From NCBI GenBank assembly GCA_964235765.1, contig CAXSDH010000054.1, positions 1 to 25,392 on the forward strand: DNA of 25,392 nt, in the 5' to 3' direction. The DNA is from JAVVHH01 sp964235765. Its GTDB lineage: Bacteria > Pseudomonadota > Alphaproteobacteria > Acetobacterales > Acetobacteraceae. The first letter of the stretch is position 1. Every line of letters starts with the position of its first letter. Shown here one piece after another: positions 14,503 to 23,400 of this stretch. Position numbers and translations under genes: made by a program. Under the pieces are notes generated by a model, which was given only the letters and a program-made list of their open reading frames with translations, had not been told where the DNA came from and made no database searches.

Positions 14503-15279
14503 TTACACCTTGAAGCGTTCCCGCCACGCGAGACCGGCTTCAGTGTCACCCGCTGGGCGATATTCGCAACCGATCCAGCCGCTGTAGCCGATGGCTTCGA
14601 TCCTCCCAAAAACGTACTCCCAGCCGATCTCTCCGGTGCCGGGCTCGTTTCGAGCCGGAACATCGGCAATTTGCATGTGGGCGATTACCGGCAATAGCGC
14701 CTCCATACGCTTGGTAACGTCTCCTTCGGTCACCTGGCAGTGATATATGTCGAACTGTAGTCCCAAGCGATCGCGGCCGATCGCGTCCACGACCGCCGCC
14801 CCTTGGGCGACGGTGTTGAGGAAAAACCCCGGCATGTCCCGGTGATTTATCGGCTCGATGATGATTTTCACGCCGCCCGGGGTCGCCTTCTCCGCCGCCC
14901 AAGCCAGATTGGCGGCGTAGAGCGCGCCGGCCGTGCCCGGCGCCACATCCTTGCCAGGGATCCCGGCCATGCAGTGGATCATGGTGTTGCCGAGGGCGGC
15001 GGCATAGTCGAGCGCACGGGATATGCCGTCCCGAAACTCCGCCTGGCGTCCGGGCAGGCTGGCGAGGCCGCGTTCTCCGGCTGCCCAATCCCCCGGCGGG
15101 CCATTGAACAGGACCTGCTCGAGCCCGTTCGTGTCAAGCCGCGTGCGGATCTCGCTCGCGGGATGGTCGTATGGGAACAGGAACTCCACGCCTTTGAACC
15201 CAGCGCGGGACGCAGCCTCGAACCGGTCGAGGAATGGCACCTCGTTGAACATCATCGACAGATTGGCACACAGGCGCAT
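14503..15279 (-). CDS. hyi: Hydroxypyruvate isomerase family protein
   Basis: A TIM-barrel, metal-dependent isomerase of the Hyi/OtnI type. It interconverts hydroxypyruvate and tartronate semialdehyde (glyoxylate or glycerate metabolism), or a 2-oxo-tetronate in the OtnI subgroup. The 258 residues begin MRLCANLSMMFNEVPFLDRF. Expected metal and catalytic residues are visible: Glu142 in IIIEPINHRDMPG, Asp177-His180 in FDIYHCQ, His201 in AHMQIADVP and Glu239 in GCEYRP. The start at 15279 has GGGAGA 8 nt upstream. No glyoxylate carboligase, tartronate semialdehyde reductase or otn gene accompanies it, so the physiological substrate is open. It is divergent from the AI-2E gene and upstream of the XRE regulator on the same strand. 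Confidence 0.9.
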   Translation of the reverse strand: MRLCANLSMMFNEVPFLDRFEAASRAGFKGVEFLFPYDHPASEIRTRLDTNGLEQVLFNGPPGDWAAGERGLASLPGRQAEFRDGISRALDYAAALGNTMIHCMAGIPGKDVAPGTAGALYAANLAWAAEKATPGGVKIIIEPINHRDMPGFFLNTVAQGAAVVDAIGRDRLGLQFDIYHCQVTEGDVTKRMEALLPVIAHMQIADVPARNEPGTGEIGWEYVFGRIEAIGYSGWIGCEYRPAGDTEAGLAWRERFKV

Positions 15280-15360
15280 TTTGGCGTCTCCCTGTTTGCG
15301 ATAGGCTACTCGGCGCTCCGCAACATGGAAAGTTGTGAGGCCGGCGTTGCGTCGCGCCCT

Positions 15361-15378
15361 GGGCGGGTGTTACCGCCC
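15361..15378 (+). promoter_or_regulatory. Hairpin just upstream of the AI-2E gene start
   Basis: A 6-bp stem, GGGCGG (15361-15366) with CCGCCC (15373-15378), surrounds a 6-nt loop. It ends 5 nt before the ATG at 15384 and occupies the position of the ribosome-binding site, where no good Shine-Dalgarno is otherwise visible. It may limit translation initiation. The rest of the 104-nt divergent region to hyi shows no convincing promoter. Confidence 0.3.
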
Positions 15379-15383
15379 CCGGC

Positions 15384-16466
15384 ATGAAGCACAGCGCAGA
15401 CCTCCTTGCCGAGCGCATCCTGATGGGATTGCTGTTGGTCGGCATCGCGGTGGGCTGCGGGCTGGTGCTGGCGCCGTTCCTGTCGGCGATCCTCTGGGCC
15501 GGAATCCTGGTCTTTAGTACCTGGCCGGTGTTCGCCTGGTTGCGCCTGCGCCTTCGCCTCGGAAACGGCTGGGCGGCGGGCGTGATGGTGTTGCTGACCG
15601 CCGTGCTGATCGTGTTGCCCCTGGGTCTCGCCGCTCCAGCCGGGGCCGACGACGTGAGCTTGCTGCGACGCTCCGTGGAAGGCGCCTTCGAGGCCGGGCT
15701 GCCTGGGGCGCCGACATGGCTATACGGCATACCGCTGGTCGGCCAGACCATGACGGAGTACTGGAACCAATGGGCCGCCGACCTTAGCGAAATGGTAACC
15801 TTTTTCCGGCCATACTTCGGCATGATCGCGGAAAGCGGGCTGAAAGTGATGCTGGGCATCGCGGGCGGGCTGCTGCAGTTTTTGATGGCGTTGGTGGTAG
15901 CGTTTTTCTTTTGGGCATCGGGGGACATTCTATCGGGATACTTGCACCGAATCATGCATCGGGTTGCGGGGGATCGTGCGGCCCGGCTCGTCGCAGTCAC
16001 GGGCGCAACCATCCGGGGCACCGTCTACGGCATTCTAGGCACCGCGCTGGTGCAGGGTTTGCTGACCACGTTCGGCCTTTGGCTGTCCGGCGTGCCGCGC
16101 CCGCTCCTGCTGGGCGCCATCGCCGGCTTGCTGTCCGTATTGCCGATCGGTGCACCGGTGATCTGGATACCGGCCAGCCTTTGGCTGTTGGGCACCGGGC
16201 ACACCGGCTGGGGCATCTTCCTCGCCGCCTATGGCTTATTCATCATCAGTGGTTCCGACAACGTCATCCGCCCATTTTTCATCGCACGCGGGGCGAAGCT
16301 GCCTTTCCTGCTGACGATCTTGGGGGTGCTGGGGGGCGCCTTGGCCTTCGGACTGCTCGGCATCTTCTTGGGGCCGGTGCTGCTGGGTGTCGGCTTTACG
16401 TTGGTGGCGGAGTTTGCAAGTGCCGAACCGCTTGTTGAGGCGCGCAACCCTGGCCTAGAAGGATAG
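15384..16466 (+). CDS. AI-2E family transporter (PF01594)
   Basis: An inner-membrane permease-like protein of 360 residues. It has an N-terminal pair of hydrophobic helices (about 12-33 and 35-52), another around 65-83, a less hydrophobic central stretch (about 85-150), and a hydrophobic C-terminal block with the family-typical GLLSVLPIGAPVIWIPASL and the NVIRPFFIARGAKLP segment. Relatives are annotated as autoinducer-2 exporters, but many members act as Na+/H+ antiporters or have no known role, so the substrate is open. Position is notable: its stop is 3 nt before dppB, whose ribosome-binding site AGAAGGA lies inside this gene. It therefore appears to be the first gene of the transporter operon. 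Confidence 0.9.
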   Translation: MKHSADLLAERILMGLLLVGIAVGCGLVLAPFLSAILWAGILVFSTWPVFAWLRLRLRLGNGWAAGVMVLLTAVLIVLPLGLAAPAGADDVSLLRRSVEGAFEAGLPGAPTWLYGIPLVGQTMTEYWNQWAADLSEMVTFFRPYFGMIAESGLKVMLGIAGGLLQFLMALVVAFFFWASGDILSGYLHRIMHRVAGDRAARLVAVTGATIRGTVYGILGTALVQGLLTTFGLWLSGVPRPLLLGAIAGLLSVLPIGAPVIWIPASLWLLGTGHTGWGIFLAAYGLFIISGSDNVIRPFFIARGAKLPFLLTILGVLGGALAFGLLGIFLGPVLLGVGFTLVAEFASAEPLVEARNPGLEG

Positions 16467-16469
16467 GGA

Positions 16470-17453
16470 ATGTTTGCCTTTATCCTGTCGCGCGTCTTCC
16501 AAGCCATTCCCGTCCTGCTTGTGGTTGGGCTGATCGCATTCGCCATGTTCAAATTCGTCGGCGACCCGGTAACCATCATGCTGGGCCAGGACTACACGGA
16601 GGCGCAGCGCCTGGCGCTGGTGCAGCAACTCGGGCTCGACCAGCCCTTCTTCGTGCAGTACGCAAAGTTTATGTGGAACGCCGTGCACGGCCAGTTCGGC
16701 GTGAGCTACCGCCTGGCCCGGCCAGTGATGGACCTGATCGCCGAACGCCTTCCCGCAACCCTCGAACTCGCGTTCACCGCGGCTGCGCTGGCTTTGCTGG
16801 TCGGCGTGCCGATGGGGGTCTATACCGGAATCTACCGCACCGCCGCCAGCTCGCGCCTGTTCCTGGTGTTCAGCCTGATCGGGGTCAGCCTGCCGACCTT
16901 TTTGATCGGCATCCTCCTGATATTGTTCTTCAGCGTTCTGCTCGGCTGGCTGCCCAGCTTCGGCCGCGGCGAGGTCGTCAACTTCCGCTACTGGAGCACG
17001 GGCTTCCTGACGGTGTCCGGGCTGAAAGCGCTGATCCTGCCTTCGATCACGCTCGGCTTGTTCCAGATGACCCTCATCATGCGCCTGGTAAGGGCAGAGA
17101 TGCTGGAGGTGCTGCGGTCTGACTACGTCAAGTTTGCCCGGGCGAGGGGGCTCAGCAATCGGGCGATCAACTTCGGTCATGCGTTGAAGAACACGCTGGT
17201 GCCGGTCATCACCATCGCCGGGCTGCAGATTGGCGGGATCATCGCCTTCTCAATCGTGACCGAAACCGTGTTCCAATGGCCCGGCATGGGCCTGCTGTTC
17301 GTGCAATCCGTCCAGGTCGCCGACATCCCGGTCATGGCGGCGTATCTGATGTTGATCTCTCTGCTATTCGTATTGATCAACCTCGTGGTCGACCTCCTGT
17401 ACTATGCTGTCGACCCCAGGCTGCGTATGGCCCGGGTCGGGGCGGCTCATTGA
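16470..17453 (+). CDS. dppB: Dipeptide/oligopeptide ABC transporter permease (DppB type)
   Basis: One of the two inner-membrane subunits that form the channel of a peptide/nickel/opine-type ABC importer. The product has 327 residues. An N-terminal anchor helix (about 5-28), a periplasmic loop with GQDYTEAQRLALVQQLGLDQ, and five further hydrophobic segments follow. The cytoplasmic EAA loop that docks the ATPases is visible in YVKFARARGLSNRAINFGHA. The length matches the family. It follows the AI-2E gene by 3 nt and overlaps dppC by 4 nt. The transported substrate cannot be read from the permease; di/oligopeptides, glutathione or metal-chelates are all possible. Confidence 0.93.
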   Translation: MFAFILSRVFQAIPVLLVVGLIAFAMFKFVGDPVTIMLGQDYTEAQRLALVQQLGLDQPFFVQYAKFMWNAVHGQFGVSYRLARPVMDLIAERLPATLELAFTAAALALLVGVPMGVYTGIYRTAASSRLFLVFSLIGVSLPTFLIGILLILFFSVLLGWLPSFGRGEVVNFRYWSTGFLTVSGLKALILPSITLGLFQMTLIMRLVRAEMLEVLRSDYVKFARARGLSNRAINFGHALKNTLVPVITIAGLQIGGIIAFSIVTETVFQWPGMGLLFVQSVQVADIPVMAAYLMLISLLFVLINLVVDLLYYAVDPRLRMARVGAAH

Positions 17454-18373
17454 ACGTGCCATTCAGCGGGATCGCCCGCGCGTGGGACAGCGACGTCCTT
17501 TATAGCTTCCGCCGGTCCCCGGTCGCCATCCTGTCGGCGGCCATGCTGCTCGCGTTGCTGATCGCCTCGATGTTCTCCTCGTGGCTCGCACCCTACAACC
17601 CGTTCGATCTGGCGAGCCTCGATCTCATGGACAGCTTCAAGCCGCCCGCCTTCTCGGCCGAGGGCGACCCTGCCCATGTGCTGGGTACCGACGATCAGGG
17701 GCGGGATGTGCTGTCCGGCATCATGTACGGTGCCCGGATCAGTTTCGTCGTCGGCATCTCGGCCGTACTGTTCGCCGTCGCGGTCGGCATCACGGTCGGG
17801 CTGATCGCCGGCTATGCCGGAGGCGCGGTCGACTCCGCATTGATGCGGGTTGCCGACGTTCAACTCTCATTCCCAGCAATCCTCATCGCGCTGCTCGTCG
17901 ATGGCGTGGTCAGCGCCGCCCTTCCGCGGGAACTGCACGAACGCATGCAAATCTACGTGCTGATCTTTGCCATCGGCATCTCGTTCTGGCCGCAATTCGC
18001 CCGCACGGTCCGCGGCTCGACCCTTGTCGAGCGGGGCAAGGAATACGTCATGGCGGCGCGGGTGATAGGCCTTTCGCCATCCCGCATCATGGTGACGCAC
18101 ATCCTGCCCAACGTGTTGGGGCCGGTGCTCGTCATCGGCACACTCACCCTCGGGCTCGCGATCCTGTCCGAGGCGACGTTGTCCTTCCTCGGCGTTGGCC
18201 TGCCGCCCACCCAGCCCTCGGTCGGTACCCTTATCCGAATAGGCAACGACTTCCTGTTCAGCGGAGAGTGGTGGATCACAATCTTCCCCGGCCTGACCTT
18301 GGTATTGATGGTGCTGTCCATCAACCTGCTGGGCGATTGGCTGCGCGACGCCTTGAATCCGCGGCTCCGATAG
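17450..18373 (+). CDS. dppC: Dipeptide/oligopeptide ABC transporter permease (DppC type)
   Basis: The second membrane subunit of the importer, 307 residues. The start is inferred as TTG at 17450, overlapping the dppB stop (TTGA); GTG at 17456 is the alternative. No ATG gives a sensible N-terminus. Family hallmarks are visible: an N-terminal segment RRSPVAILSAAMLLALLIA (first helix), the periplasmic HVLGTDDQGRDVLSGIMYGA motif, and the EAA loop YVMAARVIGLSPSRIMVTHI. The C-terminal SEATLSFLGVGLPPTQPS and LGDWLRDALNPRLR are also present. It directly abuts dppD: TAG is followed by ATG with no spacer. Confidence 0.93.
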   Translation: MNVPFSGIARAWDSDVLYSFRRSPVAILSAAMLLALLIASMFSSWLAPYNPFDLASLDLMDSFKPPAFSAEGDPAHVLGTDDQGRDVLSGIMYGARISFVVGISAVLFAVAVGITVGLIAGYAGGAVDSALMRVADVQLSFPAILIALLVDGVVSAALPRELHERMQIYVLIFAIGISFWPQFARTVRGSTLVERGKEYVMAARVIGLSPSRIMVTHILPNVLGPVLVIGTLTLGLAILSEATLSFLGVGLPPTQPSVGTLIRIGNDFLFSGEWWITIFPGLTLVLMVLSINLLGDWLRDALNPRLR

Positions 18374-19348
18374 ATGGCGTTGCTCGAGGTGCGCGACCTC
18401 TCGGTCGAGTTCCCCTCCCGCCGCGGCACGTTGCGCGCGCTGGATGGCGTGTCGTTCTCCATCGCTGCCGGCGAGGTTCTGGGCGTGGTCGGGGAGAGCG
18501 GGGCCGGGAAGTCCTTGACCGGGGCGGCCATCATCGGGCTGCTCGAGCCGCCAGGCCGGGTCAGCGGTGGCGAGGTGCTACTCGAGGGTACCCGCATCGA
18601 CTCGCTGCCTTATGAACGGCTGCGCCGCATCCGCGGCAAGCAGATCGGCGCGATATTCCAGGACCCGCTGACCACGCTCAATCCGCTCTATTCCGTGGGG
18701 CGGCAACTGGTCGAGACCATGCAGACGCACCTGACGCTATCCGATGCCGCGGCCAGGGCGCGCGCGATCGGCTGGCTGGAACGTGTGGGCATCCCGGCGG
18801 CTTCCCGACGTGTCGATGGTTACCCGCATGAGTTCTCCGGCGGCATGCGGCAGCGGGTGGTGATCGCATTGGCGCTTTGTGCGGAGCCGCGCCTCATCAT
18901 TGCCGACGAGCCGACCACTGCGCTGGACGTCTCGATCCAGGCGCAGATCATCGAGTTGCTGAAGCAGGTCACGCGGGAGCAGGGCACGGCGGTCATGCTG
19001 GTGACCCACGACATGGGCGTGATCGCCGAGACGGCGGACCGGGTGGCGGTCATGTATGCCGGGCGGGTCGTCGAGATCGGCCCGGTGCAGGATGTCGTTC
19101 AGCGGCCGTCGCATCCCTATACGGAAGGCCTGATGGACAGCATCCCGTCGCTCGCGAGGCGGGTGGACCGTCTGCGGCAAATCGACGGGTCCATGCCGCG
19201 ACTGACCGCGATCCCGCCGGGTTGCCCCTACAATCCGCGCTGCCCGAAGGTGTTCGACCGTTGCCTGGTCGATCGGCCCGGCCTCATGCCGGCCGGCGGC
19301 ACGCAAGCCGCCTGTTGGCTTTACGACCCGGCGCACGCCCATGCCTGA
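18374..19348 (+). CDS. dppD: Peptide ABC transporter ATP-binding protein (DppD type)
   Basis: First of two different ATPase subunits powering the importer, cytoplasmic and bound to the permease EAA loops. The 324 residues contain Walker A GESGAGKS (40-47), a Q-loop in IFQDPLTTLNP, the signature FSGGMRQR (155-162), Walker B LIIADEP (175-181), the D-loop in ALDVS and the switch His213 in VTHDMG. The C-terminal oligopeptide/dipeptide domain carries CPYNPRCP and further cysteines, a pattern that can hold an iron-sulfur cluster in relatives. The start is immediately after the dppC stop. It overlaps dppF by 8 nt. Confidence 0.95.
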   Translation: MALLEVRDLSVEFPSRRGTLRALDGVSFSIAAGEVLGVVGESGAGKSLTGAAIIGLLEPPGRVSGGEVLLEGTRIDSLPYERLRRIRGKQIGAIFQDPLTTLNPLYSVGRQLVETMQTHLTLSDAAARARAIGWLERVGIPAASRRVDGYPHEFSGGMRQRVVIALALCAEPRLIIADEPTTALDVSIQAQIIELLKQVTREQGTAVMLVTHDMGVIAETADRVAVMYAGRVVEIGPVQDVVQRPSHPYTEGLMDSIPSLARRVDRLRQIDGSMPRLTAIPPGCPYNPRCPKVFDRCLVDRPGLMPAGGTQAACWLYDPAHAHA

Positions 19349-20360
19349 ACCAAACCGCATCGTCATGCAGGCCGATGGCGTGAGCCGCACCTTCGACGTC
19401 TCCCGCCCCTGGCTGCAACGCACCCTGGCGCGCGAGCCCCGGCAGACCCTGCGGGCGGTGGACGACGTATCGTTTGCCATCCCGCTCGGCACCACCCTGT
19501 CCTTGGTCGGCGAAAGCGGGTGCGGCAAGAGCACGGTCGCGCGGCTCGCCGTCGGCCTTTATCCGCCGAGCGCCGGCACCATTCAGTTCGAAGGCCAGAG
19601 CCTCTCGTCAGCCCGCGAGCAGCCCGAACTGCGGCGGCGCATGAACATGATCTTCCAGGACCCCTATGCCTCGCTGAATCCGCGGTGGCGGGTGCGGGAC
19701 ATCGTGGCGGAGCCAATCCGTGCCTTTCGGATCCTGCGCTCCAAGCGGGACGTGGTCGACCGCGTCGGCCAACTGCTGTCGCAGGTCGGCCTGTCGCCCC
19801 GGGACGGCGAGAAGTTCCCGCACGAATTCAGCGGTGGCCAGCGACAGCGGATCAGCATTGCCCGGGCCCTGTCGAGTGAGCCGGACTTCCTGGTCGCCGA
19901 CGAACCGACGAGCGCGTTGGATGTTTCGGTCCAAGCGCAAATCCTAAATCTGATGCGCGAACTGCAGCAACGCATGCAGCTGACCTACTTGTTCATCAGC
20001 CATAACTTGGCCGTGGTCCGTCATATGTCGGACCAACTCGGCGTTATGTATTTGGGCCGTATTGTCGAGTACGGCCCAGGTGAGAGTATCTTCAGGGCGC
20101 CCCGGCACCCGTATACGCGTTTGCTGCTGGACGCCATCCCCGACCTCGCCATGACGGGACGAAGCCGGACGCCGGTGGGCGGCGAAGTGCCGAGCCCGAT
20201 CGACCCGCCCTCGGGCTGTGCGTTCCACCCTCGTTGCCCGCTGGCAAACGACCGCTGCCGGGTAGAACGGCCCGGCCACACGCGGGACGGCGCCGTTCTG
20301 GTTGCCTGTCACGCTGTCGAGGAAGGGCGAACTTCTGGCCAACTGATCACCCGGTCTTAA
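19341..20360 (+). CDS. dppF: Peptide ABC transporter ATP-binding protein (DppF type)
   Basis: Second ATPase subunit, 339 residues, expected to form a heterodimer with DppD. Walker A GESGCGKS is at 57-64, Q-loop IFQDPYASLNPRW near 105, signature FSGGQRQR at 163-170, Walker B FLVADEP at 183-189 and the switch His221 in FISHNLAVV. The C-terminal oligopeptide-type domain includes GCAFHPRCP and further cysteines. An 8-nt overlap with dppD implies coupled translation. It is the last gene of the transporter. No periplasmic binding protein (DppA type) follows or precedes; the next gene is an unrelated repeat protein 86 nt downstream. Confidence 0.95.
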   Translation: MPEPNRIVMQADGVSRTFDVSRPWLQRTLAREPRQTLRAVDDVSFAIPLGTTLSLVGESGCGKSTVARLAVGLYPPSAGTIQFEGQSLSSAREQPELRRRMNMIFQDPYASLNPRWRVRDIVAEPIRAFRILRSKRDVVDRVGQLLSQVGLSPRDGEKFPHEFSGGQRQRISIARALSSEPDFLVADEPTSALDVSVQAQILNLMRELQQRMQLTYLFISHNLAVVRHMSDQLGVMYLGRIVEYGPGESIFRAPRHPYTRLLLDAIPDLAMTGRSRTPVGGEVPSPIDPPSGCAFHPRCPLANDRCRVERPGHTRDGAVLVACHAVEEGRTSGQLITRS

Positions 20361-20404
20361 TTTCCAAGTAACGTCGCAAAGTAAAAGCTAGCGATTCCGC
20401 ACGC

Positions 20405-20434
20405 TCCCGTGAGAGATGGATCACGTAAACGGGA
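20405..20434 (+). promoter_or_regulatory. Alternative hairpins in the leader of the repeat-protein gene
   Basis: Within the 86-nt spacer after dppF, TCCCGT (20405-20410) can pair with ACGGGA (20429-20434). Alternatively CGTG (20408-20411) can pair with CACG (20422-20425); these are mutually exclusive. The structure ends 12 nt before the ATG at 20447. No clear promoter hexamers were found here. It is weak evidence for either a termination signal of dppF or leader structure. Confidence 0.25.
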
Positions 20435-20446
20435 ACCAACACCACG

Positions 20447-23400
20447 ATGGCCGTGAAAACGTGGATTGCCGGAACGAGCGGGCTCTGGACCAACGGCGTC
20501 AACTGGACGCCGCTCGGTTTTCCGCAGGTGGCCGACGACGCAATTCTACAAGGCCCCTCGTCCAGTTACCAGGCAATCACCGGCAATGGCAACTCGGCCA
20601 GCCTGACAGTGATCGGCAGCACGTTGCTGTCCGGCACGTTCGGGACCGGAGCGCTGTCTGTCGGCACATCGACCAGCCAGGGCGCGTTGATCGTCGCCGC
20701 GGGCACGCTCTCCGCCGCCAGCGCCACCATCTTGTTCGGGCCGCTGCAAATCACCGGATCCGGCACGAAGCTGACGGTGGGAGGCGCCCTTACCCTCGGC
20801 GGGGCTCGCGCCTCCAACAGCCTGACGGCAAATTCGGTGGTGGTGGGCACAGGGGCCACGGTGCAGGTTGGCAGCCTCATTCTGGCCCCCTCGCCGGGCG
20901 GCGACGGGGTCACGGTCGACAGCACGTCCAGCCTCAGGGTCGGCTCGACGGTGGGGGGAACCGCCGGCAAGATCACCGTCGATGCCGGGCGCGGGATCAT
21001 TGGGGCGGGAAGCTTGATCGCCGCAACCGGGATTCTCAATTCGGGCACCATCACGGCGCAAGGCGGCACGCTATCCATCGGCGGTGGGGTCAGCGGCGCA
21101 GGGCTCCTGCAAATTGGGGCTGGCGCGACGCTGTACCTGTTCAATGGCGCGAGCAGCCAAAACGTCGCGTTCGTGGGCGCGGGCGGCGTGCTCGAGATCG
21201 GCCAGAACGGCGCAAGCGGCTTGACCGAGACCGGGGTGGTCAGTGGTTTCCTGCCCGGCGACAACATCCTGTTCGCCAGCAACGCGGTCCTGAGCAGCGC
21301 GACCTACGTTGCCGGAGCAGGCGGGCTCGGTACGCTGACCCTCAACAGTGGGGGCGCCACGCTCGGCACGCTGACGCTCTCCGGCAATTATGCGGGCTAC
21401 CTCTTCCAGGTCGCGCCCAGCACGACCTATGGCTCGGTCATCACCGTCGTGCAGTCCACGTCTGTCACCCCTCCGGGCGGCGGTGGCGGCGGGGGCGGCG
21501 GCGGTGGCTTGCCCGGCACGGACGCCTTCGGCTGGTCAGCGTCCAGCGGCGCCTGGAACAATGCCGCCAACTGGCGCGACATGACCAATGCGGGCACGGT
21601 TGCGGTCCCGGTCGCGGCCAACGTGGTAACGCTCAACGGCCCCAGCGGGGCGGCCACTCAGACCATCACCGGGCCGGGCGCCTCCTCGAGTTTGGCCGTC
21701 TTGGGAAACAGCACGCTGAGCGGCGCCTTCACCACCGGCGCGCTTTCCGTCGGCAGCACGACCGCGCCCGGCGCCTTGACGCTTGCCGCCGGCGCCACGC
21801 TTGCCGCCAAATCGGCGACCATCCTGTTCGGACCGTTGCAGGAGAGCGGCGCGGGCACGCGGCTGACCGTCACGGACACGCTGACCCTCGGCGGGGAGCG
21901 CAGCAACAAGGCGGCGTCCCCCGCCAACACGCTGAACCTGACCACGGGGGCGGCGGTGCAAGCGGGCGCACTCGTGCTGGCCCCGGCGGCTGGCGGCAAC
22001 GGCATCACCGTGGACAGCGCCTCCAGCCTGGAGATCGGAACGGCGGGCGGTGCGGCCGCAGGCATGGTCACCATAGACGCCGGACGCACGGTGAACGGGG
22101 CCGGCAGCATTACGGCGAGCGCCGGCGTGCTGAACCAGGGGACGATCTCCGCGCAGGGCGGCACGCTGGAGATTGGCTCGGCGGTGAGCGGCGGCGGCCA
22201 GATGATAATCGGCGCCGGGTCCACATTGTACTTGTACAATGGTGTGAGCACCCAGCCGATCTCGTTCGCGGGGGCGGGCGGGACGTTGGAGCTGACCCTG
22301 ACCGCGACGGGCGAACTGACCGGGGCGGGGGTGATAAGCGGCTTCGTGACCGGCGACAAGCTTTACGTCGCCAGCGGCATTCCGCTCACCAGCGTCAGCT
22401 ACCGGGCGGGCGCGGGCGGCCTGGGCACGCTCAGCCTCAACAGCGGCGGCGCCGTTCTAGGGACGCTGAACGTGGCCGGAAGCTACCTGGGCTACCATTT
22501 CCAGGTAAGTCCGCACGCCGGTTACGGCTACGATGTGGGCGTCGCCTACAACTTCCTACCCAGCTCGGACCCGCTGTTCGATGCCGCCTACTACCTCGCG
22601 GCGAACCCCGACATCGCGGCGGCGGGCATCGATCCTTATCAGCACTTTCTGACGAACGGATGGCGCGAGGGGCGTGACCCCAATCCGTTGTTCCACGTCG
22701 CCTACTACCTGAACCAAAACCCGGACGTGGCGGCGGCGGGCCTCAACCCACTGCTGCATTACGAGACATCCGGCTGGCGGGAGGGGCGCGACCCGAGTGT
22801 GGGGTTTTCGGCCAAGGGCTATTTGGCGGCAAACCCCGATGTGAAGGCGGCGGGCGTCGAGCCGCTCTCGCATTACCTGTCGAGCGGCAAGCTGGAGGGG
22901 CGGGCGGCGCCCGCGGCGACCCCGCACGCGGTAGGGACGCCCGACTCTGGCGTGGATTACGCCTTCTATTATGCACAGCATCCGGATGTGGCGGCGGCAG
23001 GCCTTGACGCCTCCGCACACTTTCATGCTGTCGGGGCAAGGTTAGGCTACAATCCCGATCCTTATTTCGATACCAACTTCTACCTGACGCAAAACCCGGA
23101 CGTAAAAGCCGCCGGGATCGACCCCTTGCTGCATTACGAGGGCAGTGGATGGCGGGAGGGCCGGTTGCCGAGCCTGGCGTTTTCCGGGGCCGATTACCTC
23201 GCCGCCAACCCCGATGTGCGCGGGGCGGGCTTGGATCCGTTGCTGCATTATATGTACGCCGGCAAGGCCGAGGGCCGCATCGGCTTCCTTCCAGGCAGCG
23301 GCACCGCGCCGGACCCCCTGGTTGATACCGAGTATTATGACGCGCAGCTCGGCGCATCGATCTTTCCGTCCGGTGCGGGCGGCCGCTCGGCGGCGGCCTC

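Noticed and set aside
15384..20360. Quorum-sensing (AI-2 uptake) operon
   Set aside because: The AI-2E family name alone does not show AI-2 transport; no lsr genes or luxS are present, and the ABC genes are peptide-type.
20416..22677. Overlapping plus-strand frame of about 753 codons within the repeat-protein gene
   Set aside because: Arg/His-rich translation typical of a shifted frame over repeated Gly/Ala/Thr codons. The other frame shows clear repeat structure, reaches 1077 codons and explains the DNA.
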